Source of the DNA: CAYTES01 sp964436935
GTDB lineage: Bacteria > Patescibacteriota > Gracilibacteria > UBA1369 > UBA12473
Assembly (NCBI GenBank): GCA_964436935.1
Contig: CAYTES010000079.1
Coordinates: 1 to 5,305 of the forward strand
Reading direction: 5' to 3'
Length of the DNA stretch: 5,305 nt
A program made the position numbers and the translations under genes. The notes below the pieces were generated by a model, which did no database searches, had not been told where the DNA came from, and was given only the letters and a program-made list of their open reading frames with translations. This document shows, one piece after another, positions 1 through 4,393 of the stretch (within the stretch, counting starts at the first letter, position 1; every line of letters starts with the position of its first letter).

Positions 1-1
1 G

Positions 2-628
2 CAACGATCGGATCTGATAAAGCCCCACCCCAAACTCAATCACCACCGCATCTTCTCCGCCACCATCCAGAATACCACTTTTCAGGTAACGGCCACCCTG
101 GATCCTCCCTGCAACAATTTCAGCTTTATCCTCCAAAACCCCAAAACCGGCCTCCGTCGAGCCAGCCATCCCCTTCATTTGAATCCTCCTTCCAATAGCG
201 CCTTTTCTTCGGAAGATATTTTACGGCTCTCCCTGTACCAACAATTGAAATACTCCTTCCAAGATCGGTGGGAAACGCTTGAAAAAAACGGCGTTCCCCT
301 CAAGCCATACGGCCCCGTTTCGCGGCTTGACGAACTGGATTCCGTTCTTTCCGCCCTGGACTACGCCGCCATTGCGTTACCCCATTCTTCCGTTCTGAAA
401 ACGCTTTTTTCCCAGCAAGACTTTGGTGCATTGATGTACCATGGAATTCGCGGGAAATGGTTTCTGAGTCACGCCATTCTTCATAGTGCCAATGAGCTTG
501 CGCCTCCCGTACAGGGTTCCGGAGAAAAAGATCACGACGAGGACCTCCCACTTTCACTCGTTCAAGAATCTATTTCCGCTTCCCTACTTGAAAATTTTAT
601 TGCTTTTTTCTTAAGACCCTCCCGCTAA
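2..628 (+). CDS. Hypothetical protein, C-terminal part (5' end outside window)
   Basis: The frame is open from the first complete codon of the window to a TAA at 626-628, giving 208 residues without an internal stop. The first possible start inside the window is a TTG at 179, but the frame upstream reads as convincing protein (SATIQNTTFQVTATLDPP) with pyrimidine-rich third positions like the rest, so I treat the gene as truncated by the window edge. I do not recognise the family. The first 60 residues look like beta-strand-rich, polar sequence. Residues from about 70 onward look helical, with alternating charged and hydrophobic stretches (LRLSLYQQLKYSFQDRWETL). A short acidic linker (GEKDHDEDLP) precedes a last hydrophobic helix ending in FFLRPSR. 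No membrane segment, signal peptide or catalytic motif is visible in this part. It converges on the channel gene with only 10 bp between the stop codons and no clear terminator. Confidence 0.7.
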   Translation, partial: QRSDLIKPHPKLNHHRIFSATIQNTTFQVTATLDPPCNNFSFILQNPKTGLRRASHPLHLNPPSNSAFSSEDILRLSLYQQLKYSFQDRWETLEKNGVPLKPYGPVSRLDELDSVLSALDYAAIALPHSSVLKTLFSQQDFGALMYHGIRGKWFLSHAILHSANELAPPVQGSGEKDHDEDLPLSLVQESISASLLENFIAFFLRPSR

Positions 629-638
629 TCACCCATTT

Positions 639-1406
639 TTACAGTTTTTTCTGTATCAAATTAATGAAAATACCGAGCATGATAAAACCAAAAAAACCTT
701 CCAGAGAAACCAACATTTTCGCAGCCGCCGAATGAGGTAAAATATCCCCCAACCCCATACTGGTCAACACCACCATGGAAAAATAGATGTAATCATACCA
801 GTGTTTTCCCAAGGTTTGTTCGCCTACGATTTTCATGGTGGGATCCACTTGAATGAGATCGCTAAGGAAATAGATTCCGGCCATAGCCATGGCAAAACAA
901 AAAGCGGTAACCCCCCAACGCAAGAAACTATTGCCGTAGTTCGAGGTCCACTGCAATGTCGTATATTCCACCCATTCCAACCACCGCCTTTGAAACCAAA
1001 ACTTTTGCTGACGAAACCACATTTTCTTTTGATACGCGTGCTTTTCTTCTTCAAAAAAATCTTTTTTACGAAAAATGATTTCCAGCGAACCGTAGGACCG
1101 TTCCATGAGCTTAAAAAAATCGTGAATTTTATTGAAATTGAATTTATCACGGTCCTTAAAGTATTTATGGAGTTGCTTAGAAAAGGCAGTGTTCATTTGA
1201 TCCAGGTAGTCGCGACATTCCTCAGTTTCATACATCAAATGCGAATTCAAGATGATGCGCAGTAAATAATAATAATCAACCCCACGCTCCGTAAAATCGG
1301 TTTCCTGAAGCTCGGCAATGCGATCTCTAAAGACCTTTTTCAATTTTGAGAACTGCTTGTCGTTGGAACTCTGTTCGATGAGGGAAATAGCGGCCTGAAT
1401 ATCCAT
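639..1406 (-). CDS. Two-transmembrane potassium-channel-like protein (Ion_trans_2 type)
   Basis: A 255-residue membrane protein with the TM-pore-TM layout of small bacterial K+ channels: TM1 at about 164-184 (WGVTAFCFAMAMAGIYFLSD), pore helix at about 204-215 (YDYIYFSMVVLT), selectivity filter at 215-221 and TM2 at about 231-251. In this family four subunits form a channel in the inner membrane that passes K+. The filter reads T-S-M-G-L-G-D where the family usually has T-x-G-Y-G-D, so selectivity may differ; GLGD is known in one pore domain of eukaryotic K2P channels. The chain ends four residues after TM2, so there is no C-terminal RCK/TrkA-N domain. About 160 residues of charged, predicted helical cytosolic sequence precede TM1. 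The stretch just before TM1 (128-164) is rich in Trp, Phe and Arg/Lys, as expected of an interfacial helix. The ATG has no Shine-Dalgarno site. Family assignment is firm; ion specificity and gating are unknown. Confidence 0.88.
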   Translation of the reverse strand: MDIQAAISLIEQSSNDKQFSKLKKVFRDRIAELQETDFTERGVDYYYLLRIILNSHLMYETEECRDYLDQMNTAFSKQLHKYFKDRDKFNFNKIHDFFKLMERSYGSLEIIFRKKDFFEEEKHAYQKKMWFRQQKFWFQRRWLEWVEYTTLQWTSNYGNSFLRWGVTAFCFAMAMAGIYFLSDLIQVDPTMKIVGEQTLGKHWYDYIYFSMVVLTSMGLGDILPHSAAAKMLVSLEGFFGFIMLGIFINLIQKKL

Positions 1407-1437
1407 CGGAAGGGAAAAGGGTTCGAAATATCATAAT

Positions 1438-1466
1438 ATTTTAACATAAAATCATATAATTAACAA
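1438..1466 (-). promoter_or_regulatory. Sigma70-type promoter for the channel gene
   Basis: On the minus strand TTGTTA (1461-1466, 4 of 6 to TTGACA) is followed after exactly 17 bp by TAAAAT (1438-1443, 5 of 6 to TATAAT). Transcription would begin near 1431, leaving a leader of about 25 nt before the ATG at 1406. That leader is pyrimidine-rich (CCCTTTTCCCTTCCG) and has no ribosome binding site. The assignment rests on motif match and position only. Confidence 0.5.
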
Positions 1467-1528
1467 CTTCGTTCTCGGGGAAAATGAGGGCACATCTGTC
1501 GGCACGTACTGGCGTCATGATTCAACAG

Positions 1529-1564
1529 AGGGAAAACCCTATTCGGAGCGAATGCCCCTTCCCT
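1529..1564. repeat. Cluster of overlapping short inverted repeats
   Basis: Three pairings can be drawn here. AGGG (1529-1532) and CCCT (1537-1540) face each other across AAAA. ATTCG (1541-1545) and CGAAT (1549-1553) face each other across GAG. AGGGAA (1529-1534) can alternatively pair with TTCCCT (1559-1564), which runs into a TTTT tract on the plus strand. The first and third pairings exclude each other. On the plus strand the third resembles a weak terminator, but no gene lies upstream on that strand within this region. Confidence 0.3.
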
Positions 1565-1614
1565 TTTAATTTTGAAAGCTCTGATCTTTCTGCTTTTGAA
1601 AAGTGTGTGTATTT

Positions 1615-1637
1615 CATGTGTCAATTTTAGACACATG
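1615..1637. repeat. Perfect 8-bp inverted repeat with 7-nt loop
   Basis: CATGTGTC (1615-1622) and GACACATG (1630-1637) are exact reverse complements around AATTTTA. The symmetric form fits either an RNA hairpin or a dimeric operator. It sits about 110 bp upstream of the small membrane protein start and about 150 bp upstream of the channel promoter, so it could serve either gene. No T-tract follows on either strand, so it is not a terminator. Confidence 0.45.
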
Positions 1638-1678
1638 TGGTGCACTTCAAACTAGATTTCGGGGTTTTGGGGTAGTTC

Positions 1679-1716
1679 TTCTGCCAAACAGAAAGGGCGG
1701 CTCCTCACATTGAGGA
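1679..1716 (+). promoter_or_regulatory. Two small hairpins in the leader of the small membrane protein gene
   Basis: TTCTG (1679-1683) pairs with CAGAA (1689-1693) across CCAAA, and TCCTCA (1702-1707) pairs with TGAGGA (1711-1716) across CAT. The CTCC at 1701-1704 is also complementary to GGAG in the ribosome binding site at 1733-1736, so an alternative fold could occlude that site. The stems are short and a regulatory role is a guess. Confidence 0.3.
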
Positions 1717-1732
1717 TCTGCTCTTTCACAAC

Positions 1733-1739
1733 GGAGGTG
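1733..1739 (+). promoter_or_regulatory. Strong Shine-Dalgarno site for the 51-residue protein
   Basis: GGAGGTG lies with a 6-nt gap between GGAGG and the ATG at 1744. It is the only strong Shine-Dalgarno sequence before a gene start in this window, and it is the main reason for calling the short reading frame behind it a real gene. Confidence 0.75.
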
Positions 1740-1743
1740 TCGC

Positions 1744-1899
1744 ATGAATACACGGAATATAGGAGGGGCCTTGACCTTGATCGGAGGCATCGGCCTCATC
1801 GGCTACGGGATGCATTTGACCCAGTCTGCCACCCCCCTGTGGGCGATACTCCTGCTCTTGCTCTTTGCCATAAACTTTCCGTGGGCGAAGGGCAGCTAA
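1744..1899 (+). CDS. Small hypothetical membrane protein, two-helix hairpin (51 aa)
   Basis: A 51-residue reading frame from ATG to TAA. It begins MNTRNIGGALTL and ends FAINFPWAKGS. Two hydrophobic segments fill almost the whole chain. The first (about 7-23) is glycine-rich with Gly at 7, 8, 14, 15, 17, 20 and 22, a pattern that favours close helix packing and oligomers. The second (about 31-45) has an uninterrupted run of leucines (WAILLLLLFAI). A polar turn HLTQSAT joins them. Arg4 and Lys49 at the two ends suggest both termini face the cytoplasm. I do not recognise a family. The optimal Shine-Dalgarno site, clean start and stop and the hairpin just downstream support a real single-gene transcript. 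A second GGAGG before an in-frame TTG at 1771 could give a shorter form, but the ATG is preferred. Small two-helix proteins of this size include toxins, stress peptides and complex subunits; nothing here decides between these. Confidence 0.72.
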   Translation: MNTRNIGGALTLIGGIGLIGYGMHLTQSATPLWAILLLLLFAINFPWAKGS

Positions 1900-1934
1900 G
1901 GAGCCCCGTCGCACTTTCAAGAGCAGACTCAACA

Positions 1935-1972
1935 GAGGCCACCNNNNNNNNNNGACTTTTGTCGGTGGCCTC
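1935..1972 (+). terminator. Terminator-like hairpin containing the assembly gap
   Basis: GAGGCCACC (1935-1943) and GGTGGCCTC (1964-1972) are exact reverse complements. The known bases between them after the Ns are GAC-TTTT-GTC. If the Ns are removed, GAC joins the left arm and the result is a perfect 12-bp stem with a TTTT loop. The 3' flank CTTCCTTA is pyrimidine-rich but not a clean T-tract. Its position 35 nt after the stop of the small membrane protein gene fits a transcription terminator for that gene. Confidence 0.55.
1944..1953. other. Assembly gap (10 Ns)
   Basis: Ten consecutive Ns mark a scaffold join or an unresolved stretch. The gap falls precisely inside the arm of a strong hairpin, a common place for sequencing or assembly failure. 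The flanking bases form a perfect palindrome when the Ns are deleted, so the true missing length may be zero. Confidence 0.95.
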
Positions 1973-2065
1973 CTTCCTTATAAGCAAAATCAATTTTAAA
2001 AAAATGGCCCAAGAGCATAAAACGGGGGGCGATCGGGGAGTGTGGAGGTCGATTCTGACTTTTTT

Positions 2066-2106
2066 CAGGTTAAATCTTGTCCCGGGACAAGATTTTGCAG
2101 GTTAAA
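2066..2106. repeat. Direct repeats CAGGTTAAA flanking the palindrome
   Basis: CAGGTTAAA occurs at 2066-2074 and 2098-2106, a 32-bp period, each preceded by a T-rich stretch (TTTT and TTTG). The first copy overlaps the left end of the 24-bp palindrome by three bases and the second begins two bases after its right end. The arrangement could be a protein-binding array or the trace of a duplicated insertion site. Confidence 0.5.
2072..2095. repeat. Perfect 24-bp palindrome
   Basis: The 12-nt half AAATCTTGTCCC at 2072-2083 is followed at once by its exact reverse complement at 2084-2095, with a CCCGGG core and no spacer. As RNA it would give a 10-bp stem with a CCGG loop. As DNA it is an ideal site for a symmetric dimeric protein. 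It lies 61 bp upstream of the murI -35 element. Only TTTT follows within and just past the right arm, so it is a poor intrinsic terminator. Confidence 0.8.
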
Positions 2107-2156
2107 ATTCGACGTAATACTTTTTAGAAATTTCAGGGGCCATTTCCCGTTGGCGC

Positions 2157-2186
2157 TCGACATGTGACGCGTTGGTCCTTTACAAT
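2157..2186 (+). promoter_or_regulatory. murI promoter, probably giving a leaderless mRNA
   Basis: TCGACA (2157-2162, 5 of 6 to TTGACA) and TACAAT (2181-2186, 5 of 6 to TATAAT) are separated by 18 bp. The -10 element ends six bases before the murI ATG, so the expected start of transcription coincides with the A of that ATG. There is no Shine-Dalgarno site in the bases before the ATG, as expected for a leaderless message. Confidence 0.6.
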
Positions 2187-2192
2187 GCGCCC

Positions 2193-3020
2193 ATGATTGG
2201 TGTTTTTGATTCTGGCTATGGGGGATTGACCGTATTGAAAGAACTGCTGCGGCAATTGCCCCAGTATGATACCGTCTATTTGGGAGACAATGGCCGTACG
2301 CCCTATGGAGGACACGATGCGGAAACCATCTTGTCCTATTCACGACAAGCGGTGGAGCACCTTTTTGCTCAAGACGTGAAATTGATTGTGGTGGGGTGCA
2401 ATACGGTTTCGGCGGTGGCGCTCAGAGCGCTTCAGGAGGAGTATATTGTGAAACCGCAGCGAAAAGATCGTAATATTCTTGGGGTTATTTTTCCCTTGAT
2501 TGAAAAGGCCGTGGAGCTCTCGAAGACAAAACGAATTGGGGTGGTGGGGACGCGGGCCACGGTGGCCTCGGAGGCTTATGTGCACGAGCTCAAAAAACTT
2601 TGCCCCGAAGGCCGAATTGTACAACAAGCCTGCCCGTTGCTGGTGCCGTTCATTGAAGAAGGCTGGGACCAAAAACCGGAAGCCAAAATGATTTTAAAAA
2701 AATACTTAAGGCCTCTCCAATCGTACAACCTGGATACGTTGATTTTGGGCTGCACTCACTACCCGTTGATGCATGAGGCTTTTCAGCGGATCATGGGGAA
2801 AAATGTTCATGTGCTCGATACCGGCCCGACGGTGGCGGCCAGCTTAGTCGACTATCTTAAAAGACATCCGGAAATTGAAAATGGGCTTTCGAAAAGCACG
2901 AATGAGCAGGGGGCAACGCGACGGTTTTTAACCACCGGCGATGCGGAGCGGTTTAAAACGCTGGGCTCTCGGTTTTTAGGACAGGGGATTGTGGAGGTGA
3001 AGCGGGTTAAACTTCAGTAA
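2193..3020 (+). CDS. murI: Glutamate racemase
   Basis: MurI interconverts L- and D-glutamate without a cofactor in the cytoplasm and supplies the D-glutamate that MurD adds to the peptidoglycan precursor. The 275 residues match the usual family length. All hallmark motifs are present: FDSG at 5-8 with the catalytic-site Asp6 and Ser7, GDNGRTPYG at 31-39, the first catalytic cysteine in CNT at 69-71, GTRAT at 119-123, and the second catalytic cysteine in GCTHYP at 186-191 (Cys187, His189). Around the first cysteine the sequence is VGCNTVSA rather than the more common ACNTASA, a mild variation. I chose the ATG at 2193 because the family begins MIGVFDSG. A TTG 21 bases upstream is in frame but lies inside the promoter. 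The gene has its own promoter and converges on the lipoprotein gene, with 27 bp between stop codons and no clear terminator. Confidence 0.97.
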   Translation: MIGVFDSGYGGLTVLKELLRQLPQYDTVYLGDNGRTPYGGHDAETILSYSRQAVEHLFAQDVKLIVVGCNTVSAVALRALQEEYIVKPQRKDRNILGVIFPLIEKAVELSKTKRIGVVGTRATVASEAYVHELKKLCPEGRIVQQACPLLVPFIEEGWDQKPEAKMILKKYLRPLQSYNLDTLILGCTHYPLMHEAFQRIMGKNVHVLDTGPTVAASLVDYLKRHPEIENGLSKSTNEQGATRRFLTTGDAERFKTLGSRFLGQGIVEVKRVKLQ

Positions 3021-3047
3021 GTGCCCCGAAAGCCAGTCAATAATATT

Positions 3048-4307
3048 TTACCGACAAAAGTCGTTATAATATAAAGACTCCCATGTGGTGATGCCCCAGC
3101 AGGTATCATGCTTCACGGTGTTCTCGGCCCCTTGAATACGGATCAAATGATTCGTTTGATCCGTCCAAGCTCCTTGGATAGGCTTCCTGGTGATCTTTTC
3201 GCCCACTACTGAACCATCGTCGTACAAGAAGCTGAAGTAGGGGCCACATACCGAATAATCGCTATGCTTATACGTATACTTATAAACGCCTTCATCCCTT
3301 GCCTCCGCCGGTACTTTTTCCCCAGGCATGCAGTCTGTGTTCTCGGGAACATTCACCTCCAATCTCCATGTGCTCATTATAAAAGAACCATCTGATCGAG
3401 CATTACCCTCTCCATAGAGTGCGATAGCATGAATAGAGTGCCCTTTAAAGGACTTAATCGGAGTGGAAAAGTGTGTCCTTACACGAACTTCCAACTTGAT
3501 CTTTTCTTTTTCTGAATTCCTGATTAATTGTACGGTCACGGTAGATTCACCCTCTCCTTTGCCATCGACAACATATCCTTGGTCACGAAGTACTTGATTC
3601 AATTGATCAATCGATCTTTTAGGTTCGCCTGAATTGTTATCATTGGTATCCATCGGGGTGATACCGTAAACATCGTTATGGGTTCTTGGTTTTTCAAGGC
3701 TGCTAAACTCCTTCTCAGTATAGTAGCCTTGAGGAACCTTCACTTCGGGACAAAGCCTCTCCATTGCCTCGCTCGCATAACCATCGCCGTCCTTATCGAC
3801 AAAATAACTCTGCTCTACCCCTTTGCCGATTTTTGGATCTTCATCATCACAATCGAATTGATCTCGCTTTTGATCATTTTCTTCAGAGATACCCATTTCT
3901 TCCCTGTTAAAGTATCTCCCATCTTCCTGGGCAGTTAAATACACCCCCAAAACATGACTATAGGAAGGCAGAAATACCGGAATCTCATCTCCATCCACAT
4001 CGTTCTCGCAGGCATCCCCTCGCAGATCCCCATCTTTATTTTTTTGCTTTGAGTTTGCAGTAGCGGGGCAGTTGTCTTTTTTGTCGGGAATACCATCTTT
4101 ATCAAAGTCCGCTGTGGACTCTGCTGGAGTAGGGGATGGAGCAGGAGTAATGACCGCTACTCGCGCTGCAATCTTTTCCACTTGAGCCGTCACCGGTGTT
4201 GATTCCTGCATCGACTCCGTGGAGCGGTTCGGCGAACAAGCGGACAGTGCCACCACCGCCATTAAGGCGGCAAACTCCACACGATGAGATGAAGAAGGAT
4301 TTTTCAT
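3048..4307 (-). CDS. Calcium-binding repeat lipoprotein (TSP3 and MopE-like motifs)
   Basis: A 419-residue secreted lipoprotein. The signal peptide ends in a lipobox LSAC with Cys24 as the lipidated residue. A Ser/Thr/Pro-rich linker (about 25-66) follows. Residues 68-108 form a thrombospondin type 3 repeat: D-rich DFDKDGIPDKKDNCP, then KDGDLRGDACENDVDGD. Residues 152-196 resemble the MopE-like metal-binding motif: DCDDEDPKIG, YFVDKDGDGY, a further Cys186 and PQGYY. A degenerate, cysteine-free second copy (MDTNDNNSGEPKRSI) follows. Residues 232-419 form a domain I do not recognise, shared with the neighbouring gene. TSP3 repeats bind Ca2+, so a cell-surface, Ca2+-stabilised protein is likely; its ligand is unknown. 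Cysteines 80 and 100 should form the usual TSP3 disulfide. There is no Shine-Dalgarno site before the ATG, only AT-rich sequence. It lies 86 bp downstream of its paralogue on the same strand. Confidence 0.88.
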   Translation of the reverse strand: MKNPSSSHRVEFAALMAVVALSACSPNRSTESMQESTPVTAQVEKIAARVAVITPAPSPTPAESTADFDKDGIPDKKDNCPATANSKQKNKDGDLRGDACENDVDGDEIPVFLPSYSHVLGVYLTAQEDGRYFNREEMGISEENDQKRDQFDCDDEDPKIGKGVEQSYFVDKDGDGYASEAMERLCPEVKVPQGYYTEKEFSSLEKPRTHNDVYGITPMDTNDNNSGEPKRSIDQLNQVLRDQGYVVDGKGEGESTVTVQLIRNSEKEKIKLEVRVRTHFSTPIKSFKGHSIHAIALYGEGNARSDGSFIMSTWRLEVNVPENTDCMPGEKVPAEARDEGVYKYTYKHSDYSVCGPYFSFLYDDGSVVGEKITRKPIQGAWTDQTNHLIRIQGAENTVKHDTCWGITTWESLYYNDFCR

Positions 4308-4342
4308 ATTATTTCTGTAAATTTAGAGGGTTTAAGTGTTTC

Positions 4343-4361
4343 AATCGCTAAGCTCGCGATT
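4343..4361. repeat. Short inverted repeat between the two paralogous genes
   Basis: AATCGC (4343-4348) and GCGATT (4356-4361) are reverse complements across TAAGCTC. A TTTT follows on the plus strand only, which is antisense to both flanking genes, so a terminator role for the upstream gene is not supported. It may be an operator or simply chance. Confidence 0.25.
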
Positions 4362-4393
4362 TTTGGGGCAATCGATAAGGGAGGTGGAGCGAA

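Larger units (their letters stand above)
1407..1743. other. Divergent intergenic region with several short inverted repeats
   Basis: This 337-bp stretch separates the minus-strand channel gene from the plus-strand small membrane protein gene. I see no convincing reading frame in it. It holds the channel promoter at its left end, the small gene's ribosome binding site at its right end, and short inverted repeats at 1529-1564, 1615-1637, 1679-1693 and 1702-1716. I could not find a convincing promoter for the small gene. The density of hairpins upstream of a strongly ribosome-bound start suggests a structured leader or an unannotated small RNA, but that is inference. Confidence 0.5.
2002..2145. 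repeat. Larger imperfect inverted repeat around the palindrome
   Basis: Three motifs occur in the same order in both arms when the right arm is reverse-complemented: AAATGGCCC (2002-2010 and 2137-2145), GTCGA (2049-2053 and 2109-2113) and the palindrome half AAATCTTGTCCC (2072-2083 and 2084-2095). Spacing between them differs: the left arm is about 15 bp longer between the first two motifs and 5 bp longer between the second and third. This could be a decayed miniature inverted-repeat element or a structured RNA, or partly chance. Confidence 0.35.
1900..2192. other. Intergenic region between the small membrane protein and murI
   Basis: This 293-bp region has no convincing gene. It contains the terminator-like hairpin with the N gap, a G-rich stretch at 2024-2048 (including GGGGGGCGATCGGGG), a 24-bp palindrome with flanking direct repeats, and the murI promoter. 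A longer plus-strand frame across it runs through the Ns and overlaps the small membrane protein gene in another frame, so it is not a gene. Confidence 0.6.

Noticed and set aside
640..655. TACAG-TTTTTT-CTGTA inverted repeat at the convergent ends of the first two genes
   Set aside because: The stem is only 5 bp and neither strand has a T-tract after it; the Ts are in the loop. It is not a credible terminator.
1414..1426. GGTTCGAAA resembling the T-loop of a tRNA
   Set aside because: No acceptor stem, anticodon arm or CCA-compatible end can be folded around it on either strand.
1460..1645. Minus-strand 61-codon frame upstream of the channel gene
   Set aside because: It starts with GTG, has no ribosome binding site, overlaps the channel promoter and the 8-bp inverted repeat, and its composition is not protein-like.
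1710..2105. Plus-strand 131-codon open frame crossing the N run
   Set aside because: It passes through the Ns, overlaps the well-supported small membrane protein gene in another frame, and its translation is low-complexity and unlike a protein. The Ns probably do not represent real bases.
2172..2192. Upstream TTG start for murI, adding seven residues
   Set aside because: The family starts at MIGVFDSG, the TTG has no ribosome binding site, and it lies within the promoter spacer before the -10 element.
2340..2672. Minus-strand 110-codon frame inside murI
   Set aside because: It is antisense to a clearly real gene with all catalytic motifs, and the antisense translation has no recognisable features.
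3049..3070. Shared string GACTTTTGTCGGT between the end of the lipoprotein gene (minus strand) and the bases after the N gap
   Set aside because: The core is the short self-complementary GAC-TTTT-GTC. A 13-base match of this kind is weak evidence for a real repeat, and the contexts differ (coding versus hairpin).
3678..3938. Plus-strand 86-codon frame with hydrophobic stretches inside the lipoprotein gene
   Set aside because: The hydrophobicity comes from reading the Asp/Glu-rich coding strand backwards. The sense gene is well supported by its signal peptide and calcium-binding motifs.
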